Assembly (NCBI RefSeq): GCF_003797125.1
Contig: NZ_RKKE01000002.1
Coordinates: forward strand, 719,661-783,660
From: Shewanella frigidimarina
GTDB lineage: Bacteria > Pseudomonadota > Gammaproteobacteria > Enterobacterales > Shewanellaceae
DNA: 64,000 nucleotides
Reading direction: 5' to 3'
Translations under genes and position numbers: made by a program
In this document: one piece after another, positions 38,094 to 46,652 of the stretch
Layout: each line of letters begins with the position of its first letter
How positions within the stretch are numbered: the first letter of the stretch is position 1
Notes under the pieces: generated by a model
What the model was told of the DNA's origin: nothing
Databases searched by the model: none
What the model saw: only the letters and a program-made list of their open reading frames with translations

Positions 38094-38681
38094 ATGAGCA
38101 GTAAATCGATTGTGACCACCGATAAAAAACAAGCCATTTTACATTCGGCTTTACAGTTGTTTGTTAACAAAGGCTTCAATGCGACGTCGACTGCATCGAT
38201 AGCCAAAGCGGCTGGCGTGGCAACGGGCACGTTGTTTCATCATTTTCCGACAAAAAAAGACATCATGAATCAGCTTTTTTTATCAATTAAACAAGAGTTT
38301 GCTACCAACATGGTGAGCAGCACAGATTTTAGTGGCGATATCGAACGAGATGCCAATACGTTATGGCAAAAAGCCATCGACTGGGCCATTGCACAACCCT
38401 TAAAGCAACTTTTTTTTCTACAATACTCGATGTCAGCAGACATTGATGTTGACGTCAGGAAGCAAGCAATGAATAGCATTCTTGGATTTGTTGTCGAATT
38501 GATTACTCAAGGTAAACAGCAACAAATTATCGCTGATATCCCCAATGCCTTATTGCTCGAAAATTGCCATGGTCAGTATTTAGCTGCGATTCGTTTTTTT
38601 ACCGACAACCCGCATTTAGGTGATGACGAGATACACAGAAAAGCCAGTTTCAGACTATTTTGGCAGGCAATGAAAGCGTAA
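38094..38681 (+). CDS. TetR/AcrR-family transcriptional regulator
   Basis: 195 residues. The N-terminal helix-turn-helix spans about 12-60 (AILHSALQLFVNKGFNATSTASIAKAAGVATGTLFHHFPTKKD), a textbook TetR DNA-binding domain. The helical C-terminus is a ligand-binding and dimerisation domain. It is encoded directly after the aldehyde dehydrogenase on the same strand and probably represses it through the palindrome at 36429-36446. The ligand is unknown. Confidence 0.92.
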   Translation: MSSKSIVTTDKKQAILHSALQLFVNKGFNATSTASIAKAAGVATGTLFHHFPTKKDIMNQLFLSIKQEFATNMVSSTDFSGDIERDANTLWQKAIDWAIAQPLKQLFFLQYSMSADIDVDVRKQAMNSILGFVVELITQGKQQQIIADIPNALLLENCHGQYLAAIRFFTDNPHLGDDEIHRKASFRLFWQAMKA

Positions 38682-38690
38682 TAAAAAGTA

Positions 38691-39005
38691 TTAATCTAAA
38701 CTAAAGTCGGTTAAATCAACATCATCAGCAGGCGTTGACGCACTATCAAAATCTAATTGAGGCGTGTGTGACGTTTGCTGGGTTTGCAACACCAGCTGCT
38801 TAGCTTTATGTAAGGCATATTGACGGCGACGTTTGCGCTGTGTGCACAAACGGATCACATCTTGTTTTTGCAATTCGCTGTAACTCATCCAGTTAAAACG
38901 TTCATCACGGCTTCGAAGGCAGCCCATACAATATCCACGACTGTCAGACTGACAAACGCCGATACATGGGCTGGGCACCGCAAAAAAACTTAACTGTTCC
39001 ATCAT
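38691..39005 (-). CDS. DUF1289 (YdhL-like) small cysteine-rich protein
   Basis: 104 residues. The N-terminal DUF1289 motif SPCIGVCQSDSRGYCMGCLRS (Cys ligands likely for a metal) is followed by RDERFNWMSYSELQKQDVIRLC. The rest is a basic region and an acidic tail. Function unknown. It converges on the TetR gene with a 9-base gap. Confidence 0.87.
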   Translation of the reverse strand: MMEQLSFFAVPSPCIGVCQSDSRGYCMGCLRSRDERFNWMSYSELQKQDVIRLCTQRKRRRQYALHKAKQLVLQTQQTSHTPQLDFDSASTPADDVDLTDFSLD

Positions 39006-39195
39006 TAGAATGCTTAACCTCAGCTAATATTGAATTTGGTACTTAACATCTAAATATACGATATAGTCACTTGTAGCTGAGATTGAAAGCCATCGCTTGC
39101 CATATCAACCAAAGCCAGCATTAAACATTGTTATATTAAGGTTATACTAATTGAGCTAATTTTGTACATTATTGCAAGTTAATAAGGAGGGTCTC

Positions 39196-39774
39196 ATGAT
39201 AAATTTAAGACGTTCAGGCCAAGATTCAACACGTAAATCAGTGTGGACCACGCCTATTTTATTGCTGAGTGGCTTAGTACTACTTGCATCTTGTGCAACA
39301 AAACCAAAGCAAGATTATGATGTTAATTATGATTTTTCAGCACTCAAAACATTCAACCAACTCACTGTAAAGCAAACGGATGATCCGTTAACGGCAGATC
39401 GAATTAATTATGATATTAAACAAACGTTACTTAACCAAGGTTATGTATTTAAAGCCGATAATGCCGACTTTGTAGTGAACTATGCTTTCGTCACTGAAAA
39501 CAAAGAAAAAGATTCTGGGCTTTCTATTGGTTTAGGCTCGGGTACATGGGGGTCTGGTGGCGGTATTAGTCTTGGCACCAGTATTGGTATTCCGCTAGGC
39601 AGTGACACAGCAAAAACTCAAACCATTCAAATTGATATTATCGATCCCACAGATAAACGCCTCATTTGGCGTGGCAATGGTCAATACCACTTTGATCAAG
39701 GTGGTGAAGATAAAGCCAAAGGTATTAATCAAACAGTTGTAGCAATTTTGGCGCAATTTCCACCTAAAAAATAA
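39196..39774 (+). CDS. DUF4136 family lipoprotein
   Basis: The ATG at 39196, right after AAGGAGGG, gives 192 residues. The N-terminus has a lipoprotein signal with lipobox LLASC. The DUF4136 core is DYDVNYDFSALKTFNQL, IKQTLLNQGYVFKADNADFVVNY, and TIQIDIIDPTDKRLIWRGNGQY. A Gly/Ser-rich insert (GLGSGTWGSGGGISLG) sits in the middle. Probably an outer-membrane lipoprotein; function unknown. A hairpin follows. Confidence 0.88.
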   Translation: MINLRRSGQDSTRKSVWTTPILLLSGLVLLASCATKPKQDYDVNYDFSALKTFNQLTVKQTDDPLTADRINYDIKQTLLNQGYVFKADNADFVVNYAFVTENKEKDSGLSIGLGSGTWGSGGGISLGTSIGIPLGSDTAKTQTIQIDIIDPTDKRLIWRGNGQYHFDQGGEDKAKGINQTVVAILAQFPPKK

Positions 39775-39787
39775 TCGACCATCGTTT

Positions 39788-39819
39788 AGCCGCAGCTTAC
39801 TGTTAAGTGAATTGCGGCT
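39788..39819 (+). terminator. Hairpin terminator after the DUF4136 gene
   Basis: AGCCGCA pairs with TGCGGCT, with an inner CTTA/TAAG pairing, 14 bases past the stop. The T-run is weak. Confidence 0.5.
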
Positions 39820-39930
39820 TATTCAAATAGAGACTACAGCTCGGTTAAGAGACTAAACACAAATATCTATTTAGCAATTTGCTACTACACGGTAAACTAG
39901 CCATCACACTACTTTATTGACCCAGTTGAC

Positions 39931-40575
39931 ATGACGACAGAAACATATAACCAAGCTTTATTAACACTTGCGCTAGCTGGAATAGAAGCCATAAACACCT
40001 CGGCTTCACAACACAAAGCGGTAAGAACGCCAGCACAAGAAAGCCATTTTTTATGTAACTGGATGGTTGAGTCATTAAAAACAAAACGTTTTTCAAAACT
40101 AATGGCCGACGACTTAACGGCTTGGATCCGTCAAGCGCGTAGTCAAGGAGCTGGGGCTCAACTAAAACGACTATTAATCTGTATTGCCGATCAATACCAA
40201 CAAGCTAACAACAGTGAAATAGCCACAGGTACAGGGCTAAAGAACATGTTGGCAGGGCTCACCGCACAAGAATGGGTAGTGATCACCGATACCGATATTG
40301 ATGCAAAACTAAAACTCGACAGTGATGGTAAATCTAGTTTAATTATTTCAGCAAAAGATTTTAATCAACACATCGTTGATGAAAAAATTGTAAAACCCAT
40401 CTCAATGTATATTCGTGGTGATGAAAAGCTGGTGGCTCGTTTAGCGCTAGAACAAGGAATATTACTCAGTCCAGGCAATAAAAAAACCTCATTGATCAAA
40501 CATCATAAAACTTACGTATTAATGCCAAGCAATTTACACCAGAGTTTATGCTTACTGTGCCTTGATCAATATTAA
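39931..40575 (+). CDS. DUF2913-like hypothetical protein
   Basis: 214 residues, cytoplasmic by composition. LALAGIEAINTSASQHKAVRTPAQESHFLCNWMVESLKTKRFSKLMADDLTAWIRQARS-type text matches my memory of the DUF2913 family found in Vibrio and Shewanella. No catalytic motif is visible and the ribosome binding site is weak. Function unknown. It lies upstream of a binding-protein gene with a 51-base gap. Confidence 0.65.
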   Translation: MTTETYNQALLTLALAGIEAINTSASQHKAVRTPAQESHFLCNWMVESLKTKRFSKLMADDLTAWIRQARSQGAGAQLKRLLICIADQYQQANNSEIATGTGLKNMLAGLTAQEWVVITDTDIDAKLKLDSDGKSSLIISAKDFNQHIVDEKIVKPISMYIRGDEKLVARLALEQGILLSPGNKKTSLIKHHKTYVLMPSNLHQSLCLLCLDQY

Positions 40576-40626
40576 GTCTTAAAGGTTGATGTAGTATTGA
40601 AACAATAGTAAGAATAAGGAAATACC

Positions 40627-41370
40627 ATGAAGAAATGCTTTATTGCAATTACCTGCTTTGCGATGTTTTTTTGTGGTCCTACCGTTCAGGCTAATACCGT
40701 CCTCAAGTACAACGTCAACGCTTCAAGCAGTTGGGTACCCTATTACATTACAGAATCTCCAAAAGAGCCTGGAATATTAGGAGAGTTGGTTCCGTTACTG
40801 CTTGCCAAAGCTGATATTGAAATTGAAAAGCATAACTTCCCGCCGAAAAGAACAAACTATGCACTCGATAATGGCTTATTAGACTTTGACTTTGTAAGCC
40901 CTAGTTGGTTTCCTAATGAGGAATTAGGCACACTTTTTGTCCAATCAAACCCAATTATCGCTATCCAAGAAAACATTATTACCTTAGAAAAAAAAGCCAA
41001 CGATTGGCAAAATATTGATAACATTAAAGGTAAAGAAATAGGCACAGTACGTGGTTATTTGTACCATGATGACGCTGATTTTATTCGAATCGACTTTACT
41101 TCCGAACGCGACTTAATAAGAGCACTTTATAAAAATCGCGTTGATGCGGCTATCTCTGGTGATTTACCGGCGTTGTATTGGGCCAAAAAACTCAACAACC
41201 CAATTACTCTTGCGGCTATTCATTCAAAAGGCCACTTAGTGATGCGCCTTCGTAAAGAGCATGCTGCCTTACTACCACAAATTAATGCCGCTATAGCTGA
41301 GCTTGAACAAAATGGTACAACTCAAAGCATTATCGACAAATACACTAAGCAAGATATATTTAATCGATAA
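40627..41370 (+). CDS. Periplasmic solute-binding protein, SBP_bac_3 type (orphan)
   Basis: 247 residues, AAGGA upstream, signal peptide cleaved after about residue 23 (TVQANT). The two-lobed binding fold of the amino-acid-binding type is suggested by YITESPKEPGILGELVPLLLAKADIEIE, KGKEIGTVRGYLY and the C-terminal INAAIAELEQNGTTQSIIDKY. No ABC permease or ATPase is adjacent, so it may be an orphan binding protein or feed a sensor. Ligand unknown. Confidence 0.82.
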   Translation: MKKCFIAITCFAMFFCGPTVQANTVLKYNVNASSSWVPYYITESPKEPGILGELVPLLLAKADIEIEKHNFPPKRTNYALDNGLLDFDFVSPSWFPNEELGTLFVQSNPIIAIQENIITLEKKANDWQNIDNIKGKEIGTVRGYLYHDDADFIRIDFTSERDLIRALYKNRVDAAISGDLPALYWAKKLNNPITLAAIHSKGHLVMRLRKEHAALLPQINAAIAELEQNGTTQSIIDKYTKQDIFNR

Positions 41371-41387
41371 TTCAACAAGATGATTAA

Positions 41388-41975
41388 CTAAAACGGGTTT
41401 ACGCTGTAGCCTTCATGCGCTAATACTGCATGTGCAGTTAACGCCGATAACGCCATGTTAACGCCGGGCAATAAGTCTTGTGGTGTAATGCCATAATATG
41501 CGGCAGTTTGACCACACACATAAAACCTAACTCGATGATTAATCAGCTGTGCAATTAAGTCTTTGTTAACATTCTTTTGTCCTGCATTGAGCTGCTGATA
41601 GAAACGATCCTTAGTCATATCATTCGCGGCTTTACCGTGCACAACCATCGCAACAGAAATGTCTTCAAGCTTAACGCCTGCTGCAACGTGCATATTAATA
41701 AAGCGCGCCAAGGTATCGATACTACGGTTTAATTCTCCAGGTTTAGATGCATTCCCCAAATCAAAAGCAACTTTAAACTTCATATCAGCGGGTATCACTA
41801 AGCTGCTATTTACTTCAGTGATTTTTCCATAACCTTTAATCACAGGGCCGAGTTTAAATGCTTCAACACCAGCCATTGCAGCAAATGATGAGCCCGCAAT
41901 TAACATCGCCACTGTCGATGTAACCAATGTTGATGTAACAACGCCTTTACTCATTGAATGTAAACTGGCTTTCAT
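41388..41975 (-). CDS. Periplasmic DsrE-family protein
   Basis: 195 residues with a signal peptide (cleavage near FAAMAG). The DsrE/DsrF-like core contains VKLEDISVAMVVHGKAAND and the Cys-bearing NHRVRFYVCGQTAAYYGI, followed by ALSALTAHAVLAHEGYSV. DsrE-type proteins handle sulfur at a conserved Cys, but exported single-domain members are poorly understood. It converges on the preceding binding-protein gene. Confidence 0.85.
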   Translation of the reverse strand: MKASLHSMSKGVVTSTLVTSTVAMLIAGSSFAAMAGVEAFKLGPVIKGYGKITEVNSSLVIPADMKFKVAFDLGNASKPGELNRSIDTLARFINMHVAAGVKLEDISVAMVVHGKAANDMTKDRFYQQLNAGQKNVNKDLIAQLINHRVRFYVCGQTAAYYGITPQDLLPGVNMALSALTAHAVLAHEGYSVNPF

Positions 41976-42092
41976 TAAATTGATATTCCTTATATCTATT
42001 TTTTTATGCTTACTCTAGCACAGATAAACGCTTAGGTTTTAGGCTGTTTCTGAGTATAATTATGACTTCAGTAAGTATGAAGACTAAATGAT

Positions 42093-42587
42093 ATGTCAAT
42101 CCGCTCAATTACCACTACAGACTGGCCTGCTATTATGGCAATACAAGCGCAATGCTATGTCGAACTCACGCCTGAATCACTAGGTGTCATGCAAAGTAAA
42201 TGGCAAGCATCACCGACTAGCTGCGTGGTGTTTGAACAACAAGGTAATGTGTTGGCCTACGCGCTTGTTCATCCTTGGTTGCAAGGCGATGCTCCGTCAC
42301 TGGATACCGAGATAAGTGGCCAGATTAATGCCGATAGCTGGTATTTACATGACATGGCCATCTCACCCAGTGCTCAAGGTATGGGCATTGGTAAAAAGTT
42401 GTTTAATCATATCGTCAATCAGGCAAAAAACTTGGCGGTTAATGGCATTGGGCTGGTGGCAGTGCAAGGTGCACATACTTACTGGCTGCAACAAGGCTTC
42501 AAGCCAAACACCACCTCAGTAAAACTAACAAAGTCACTAGATAGTTATCCTGCTGGTGCATGTTACCTGTATTTATCCTTATCATAA
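42093..42587 (+). CDS. GNAT-family N-acetyltransferase
   Basis: 164 residues. The acetyl-CoA-binding motif is in YLHDMAISPSAQGMGIGKKLFNHIV (Q/R-x-x-G-x-G/A type). N-terminal SIRSITTTDWPAIMAIQAQCY is the usual GNAT start. The substrate is unknown. The next gene on the same strand is the broken DUF486 gene, 10 bases downstream. Confidence 0.87.
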   Translation: MSIRSITTTDWPAIMAIQAQCYVELTPESLGVMQSKWQASPTSCVVFEQQGNVLAYALVHPWLQGDAPSLDTEISGQINADSWYLHDMAISPSAQGMGIGKKLFNHIVNQAKNLAVNGIGLVAVQGAHTYWLQQGFKPNTTSVKLTKSLDSYPAGACYLYLSLS

Positions 42588-42597
42588 GGTCTTCATC

Positions 42598-43260
42598 ATG
42601 CACCCATCAGTCATCACCATCGGTTTATTGTGTTATACCAATCTAATTAAATATGTGCACTTTCAGCGGGAGTTCAAAGTGCTGTAGGCAAGGCAGATGA
42701 TTGAAGCGAATAGTGATTCTCGGTAACAAGCTCCTGCGTTACTCTACCTCCAGCATCCATGCCGTCGTATTTTGAAAACATCTAACGCAGCATAAAGTAC
42801 TTTGAAACCCGCCAGAATGGAGTCTCTCAGGTATTCCACTTCTGTGTTGCATCGATTTAAAAGGGAACAACCATTTCTACATCAATGCGCCTTGAATTGA
42901 AAAACCTGAGAGACTCTGAACTGACCAGATATTTAATGAGATTGGTATTAGTAATATCTTCATGACTTTTGCTTGGTATGGTCATTTAAAAACCTTAAAT
43001 AGCAAACCCTGGATTATCGCGGCTTTAGTGAGCTGGGGGATCGCCTTATTCGAATATTTATTGCAAGTTCCTGCGAATCGTCTTGGTTATACCGTGATGA
43101 ACGTGGGACAATTAAAGATTCTGCAAGAGGTCATTACCTTATGTGTATTTGTCCCTTTTGCCGTTTGGTATCTCAAAGAGCCCTGAAACTTGATTATTTG
43201 TGGGCAGGCTTATGCCTTTTAGGTGCCGTTTTCTTTATTTTTAAAAGTGAATTACATTAA
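42598..43260 (+). pseudogene. DUF486 small membrane protein gene, broken by MITE insertion and frameshift
   Basis: Reading resumes across two lesions. Codons 1-12 (MHPSVITIGLLC, 42598-42633) are cut by the element at 42636-42947. The body continues as SNIFMTFAWYGHLKTLNSKPW and onward from about 42950. A second lesion near 43181-43183 (one base missing) makes a premature TGA at 43184. Shifted by one frame, the sequence continues LKLDYLWAGLCLLGAVFFIFKSELH to TAA at 43258-43260. Together these give a four-helix DUF486 (DMT-like) protein of about 116 residues. Removing the element does not restore the frame exactly, so decay is advanced. Confidence 0.85.
42636..42947. mobile_element. MITE, 312 bp, with 19-bp terminal inverted repeats
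   Basis: The ends are TACCAATCTAATTAAATAT and the inverse of TACCAATCTCATTAAATAT (18 of 19 identical), flanked by a TTA duplication at 42633-42635 and 42948-42950. Inside are two nested inverted repeats: an imperfect one around 42660-42682 and 42797-42818, and a perfect 13-bp one, GAGTCTCTCAGGT (42820-42832), mirrored at 42904-42916. No ORF of transposase size is present, so it must be moved in trans. The insertion splits the DUF486 gene after codon 12. Confidence 0.8.
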
Positions 43261-43275
43261 TTTCAGGAGTTCTCC

Positions 43276-43530
43276 ATGGCACGCCAAGTGATTTATACCT
43301 TTAAAGGCCAAACCAAAACTATCGCCTTTAGCTATGACGTACATCATGATCTTTATGAAGCAGCTGCTGAAGCAGAAGGGATTGATTTGAAAAAGTTTCT
43401 AATCTTAGAAAAACAAATTGCGTTAACGTCCAAAAAAGGCGCTAAAGCAGAGAAAGAATTTCGTAAAACCGAGTTTGCACGTTTTGGTTTTACGAGCATC
43501 AAATTTGTTCGTGAAGATGATGAGATTTAA
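43276..43530 (+). CDS. DUF2960 family protein
   Basis: 84 residues, AGGAG upstream. The sequence MARQVIYTFKGQTKTIAFSY and VHHDLYEAAAEAEGIDLKKF, ending FARFGFTSIKFVREDDEI, fits the small DUF2960 family of Vibrio and Shewanella. Soluble, charged, function unknown. It lies 15 bases after the broken DUF486 gene and may now depend on its own or MITE-borne expression signals. Confidence 0.82.
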   Translation: MARQVIYTFKGQTKTIAFSYDVHHDLYEAAAEAEGIDLKKFLILEKQIALTSKKGAKAEKEFRKTEFARFGFTSIKFVREDDEI

Positions 43531-43557
43531 TCATTTAGTTTTACGTAAGGGCTCTCT

Positions 43558-44067
43558 ATGTTGAATTCAGATCATGCTAATTTCCCACGAGCGAGTTTTG
43601 TTCGACGTTTAGGTGCAATGGCGTATGACTCAATGCTTGCTATTGCCGTTTATATGTTTGCTGGTGCACTAGGTTTTGGTTTTTTCTTTGGTCTGCAGAG
43701 CACCGGGCTTATCGCGATGGGTGAGTACGAGCATGTGTCAGACTTACTCAATAACACTCCGCTTTATCATGGTTTGTATCAATTCTGGATAGCCATTTGT
43801 GTTGGTGGCTTTTACGCCATTTTTTGGAGCAGAGGTGGACAAACTTTAGGTATGCGAGCTTGGCGACTTAAGGTTCAACACCCTAATGGTCAAAATTTAA
43901 GTTTTATTACTGCCTGCGCTCGAGTCATTTGGTCTTTACTGGGTATTGGTAACCTGTGGATTATCATCAATGCCGACAAGTTAGCATTACAAGACATGAT
44001 GACTCGTTCAGAGGTTGTCGTATTGTCAGTAGAAGCTAATCAAATGCGTAACTGGCATGGTGCATAA
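43558..44067 (+). CDS. RDD-family membrane protein
   Basis: 169 residues. The RDD pattern is ASFVRRLGAMAYDSMLAIAVYMF, in which the motif Arg and Asp residues precede and enter the first helix. Two further hydrophobic segments follow, with FWSRGGQTLGMRAWRLKV between helices 2 and 3, a conserved RDD-family stretch. Inner-membrane protein; some members are ion exchangers, but this one is unassigned. 27 bases after the DUF2960 gene. Confidence 0.87.
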   Translation: MLNSDHANFPRASFVRRLGAMAYDSMLAIAVYMFAGALGFGFFFGLQSTGLIAMGEYEHVSDLLNNTPLYHGLYQFWIAICVGGFYAIFWSRGGQTLGMRAWRLKVQHPNGQNLSFITACARVIWSLLGIGNLWIIINADKLALQDMMTRSEVVVLSVEANQMRNWHGA

Positions 44068-44152
44068 TAAATCTACATACCAAACGAATCTGCATACCAA
44101 ACTAGCTTGCCTGCAAAACGAATAAAAAATCATCAAATAAGTAATAAAAATA

Positions 44153-44176
44153 GCAACCCTTGGGTTGCCATTTTTA
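44153..44176. terminator. Terminator between RDD gene and lptG
   Basis: GCAACCC/GGGTTGC stem with a short loop, A-rich on the left and TTTTT on the right. It serves two convergent genes. Confidence 0.8.
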
Positions 44177-44211
44177 TATACACTTTCAATATCGACTAAA
44201 CAAACAATTGA

Positions 44212-45270
44212 TTATTTCCGAATGTAATACAAAGCTAAGCCAGTAAATAACATGCTGGGAGCAATTGCCCCCACCACCGCGGGCAATTCATATACAATGC
44301 TCATTGGGCCAAATATCTCATTACTGATATAAAAGCTAAATCCTGCCACTACGCCAAGCAGAACGCGAGCTCCCATGGTCACAGTACGTAACGGTCCAAA
44401 TACAAACGATAATGCCACTAGCATCATCACAGCTACTGTTACTGGTTGCATAACCTTGCGCCATAAAGCCAGTTCATAACGACTAGGATCTTGTTGGTTA
44501 ACCTTTAAGTAATCTAGGTAGTCAATTAAGCCACTAATGGATAATGCCTCTGGCTTAACCGATACCACACTCAACTTATCTGGCGTTAATGAAGATTTCC
44601 ACACATCAGTATCAAGGTGATCACGAATAACGCGGTCATCTTTAACCGTGGTATTCTCAACCACAGATAACTGCCAAACATCATCAACAAATACCGCGGT
44701 ATTCGCATGTGTCACTCGGGTTAATTCTTGTTGATCGTTAAACTCATATAAACTGATATTACTGAGCGTATTAACGTCTTGAACCTCACCAATATTAACG
44801 AATAAGTCACCATCTTTTGCCCAAATACCACGATGAGACTTAATCAAACTGCCACCCGATATTTTAGTCGCTTGGAGCTCTTTTGCACTTTTCTCCGCAA
44901 TGGGTGCGCCCCACTCTCCCAGCGCCATAACCATAATCATTAGCGGAATAGCCGTTTTCATCGCAGATTGAGTGATTTGTAAACGCGACATACCAGAAAC
45001 TTGCATCACAACTAATTCAGAGTTTGATGCCAGCATGCCCATCCCAATTAACGCACCTAGCAGTACTGCCATTGGGAAAAACATTTCAATATCACGTGGT
45101 ACTAAAAATAGCACGTAAATGCCGGCGTCCAGCATGGTATAAGCCCCACGCCCGACCAAACGTAATTGATCTACCCACTTAATGATGCCTGATAATCCAG
45201 TCAAAATAAGTAAACACAAGCTTGATGTGCTGACGATCATACGAGCAATATAAAGGTCTAATATTCTCAT
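44212..45270 (-). CDS. lptG: LPS export ABC transporter permease LptG
   Basis: 352 residues. The start MRILDLYIARMIVSTS, six membrane helices in a 3+3 arrangement and a large periplasmic beta-jellyroll domain (about 130-260) are the LptF/LptG architecture. LFVNIGEVQDVNTLSNISLYEF and the C-terminal FGPMSIVYELPAVVGA are LptG-like. With LptF and LptB it extracts lipopolysaccharide from the inner membrane. Its start overlaps the lptF stop by 4 bases (ATGA). Confidence 0.95.
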   Translation of the reverse strand: MRILDLYIARMIVSTSSLCLLILTGLSGIIKWVDQLRLVGRGAYTMLDAGIYVLFLVPRDIEMFFPMAVLLGALIGMGMLASNSELVVMQVSGMSRLQITQSAMKTAIPLMIMVMALGEWGAPIAEKSAKELQATKISGGSLIKSHRGIWAKDGDLFVNIGEVQDVNTLSNISLYEFNDQQELTRVTHANTAVFVDDVWQLSVVENTTVKDDRVIRDHLDTDVWKSSLTPDKLSVVSVKPEALSISGLIDYLDYLKVNQQDPSRYELALWRKVMQPVTVAVMMLVALSFVFGPLRTVTMGARVLLGVVAGFSFYISNEIFGPMSIVYELPAVVGAIAPSMLFTGLALYYIRK

Positions 45271-46379
45271 GCCATCACCTGCTTACGTTTAAATAAGCCT
45301 AAGAACTTCATCCCTGTAGGGCGCTCTTTAATAAGTAATAACAACCCTAATATCAACGCAAAACCATGGATCCACCACATGCCTAAATACTGCGGCACCA
45401 CCTCATCTTGCAGGGCTTTTCGGCCTGCAATCATTAATCCAAAGTAACCTAAATAAAGCAAAATAGCGGGACCCATTTTAGCAAACTTACCCTGGCGCAC
45501 ATTAACCCGCGCTAACGGCACCGCAATTAAAGTCAATAATGGAATCGCAATAGGGATAGCTAGTCGCCACTGAAATTCAGCTGCAGCTTCTGGTCCTGGA
45601 GTATCCAACAATTGTTCAACTGGCATTGCAGATAATTTACGTCGCCTCTCGTCAACTTCTTGTTCTTTAATCTCCATTTTATAACCACCAAACTCAATCA
45701 CTTGCAGTTCGAGTGATTTAGGACTGCCCTGATAACGGAAGCCTTTTTCAAGTTGTAACTGCTGACTGCCAATATTATCTTCAATCACACGACCTTTATT
45801 GGCGACTACAATATTTGTCAGGCCATTTTCGTCTTCAGGATCAGGGAGCTGCGCTACAAAGACTTTATCTAAGGTATTGTCTTTATTTATTTTTTCAACA
45901 AACAACACCGCTCGACCGTTTGGACTAGCTTGAAAACGACCTTGCGTTAAGGCTGCTAATCCAGCTTCGGATTGCGCTTTTTCTAATACCTGATTCTGAC
46001 GTTCTTCAGCCCAAGGTCCGACATAAACCGACAAATAAGCCGTAAATAATAAATTGGCAAAAGCAAGCAACAACGTTACACGAGTGACATACCATTCACT
46101 TACACCGACGCCATGCAATACCACCATTTCATTTTCAGCATACATTCGCCCATGAGCCAACAATATTGCTAAAAAGAAACTCAGCGGTAACACTAACACC
46201 GTCAATTGAGGCAGGTTTAACCCTAATAATGTCATCACTAAAGACGCGGGGAATTCGCCATCAGATGCATCGGCTAACACGCGTACGAATTGTTGACTAA
46301 TAAAAATAGTTAGCAGCACCAAAAGTACCGCAAATTGTGCTTTTAAAACTTCACTAATAAGATATCTAAATACAATCAC
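45267..46379 (-). CDS. lptF: LPS export ABC transporter permease LptF
   Basis: 370 residues from a GTG start. MIVFRYLISEVLKAQFAVLLVLLTIF is the typical first helix. Other LptF segments are LLAHGRMYAENEMVVLHGVGVS, the periplasmic jellyroll (about 135-265), LAIPIAIPLLTLIAVPLARVNVRQGKFAKMGPAIL and WWIHG near the end. Partner of LptG and LptB. Divergent from pepA, the same arrangement as in E. coli. A TATAAT at 46577-46582 (minus) may be its -10. Confidence 0.95.
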   Translation of the reverse strand: MIVFRYLISEVLKAQFAVLLVLLTIFISQQFVRVLADASDGEFPASLVMTLLGLNLPQLTVLVLPLSFFLAILLAHGRMYAENEMVVLHGVGVSEWYVTRVTLLLAFANLLFTAYLSVYVGPWAEERQNQVLEKAQSEAGLAALTQGRFQASPNGRAVLFVEKINKDNTLDKVFVAQLPDPEDENGLTNIVVANKGRVIEDNIGSQQLQLEKGFRYQGSPKSLELQVIEFGGYKMEIKEQEVDERRRKLSAMPVEQLLDTPGPEAAAEFQWRLAIPIAIPLLTLIAVPLARVNVRQGKFAKMGPAILLYLGYFGLMIAGRKALQDEVVPQYLGMWWIHGFALILGLLLLIKERPTGMKFLGLFKRKQVMA

Positions 46380-46652
46380 AAGTAGGATCCGGTGGCTAAA
46401 CTTATCTTTTTACTGGTATCAGAGCAACTTTCATGTAAACTGTCTACTTTCAGCAGTTTTGCTAGTTTTCTGACCAGCGCGGAAGGTGCTTTGGGGTCAT
46501 GGTTAACATCTATTTTGGCTGTCAATTTACGCCTCTTTTTCGTTAATAATCCCAAACAGTTATCACCTTTTCGTTGATTATATGCCAGATGGCCTAATGC
46601 AAACATTATCTAATAAATATAAAAATTTGTCTTTAAGAATCTAGGAGTGCTC

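Noticed and set aside
46376..46606. 76-codon minus-strand ORF ending on the lptF start (GTGA-type overlap)
   Set aside because: The overlap looks like coupling, but there is no ribosome binding site, it would span the probable lptF promoter (TATAAT at 46577-46582), and no family is recognised.
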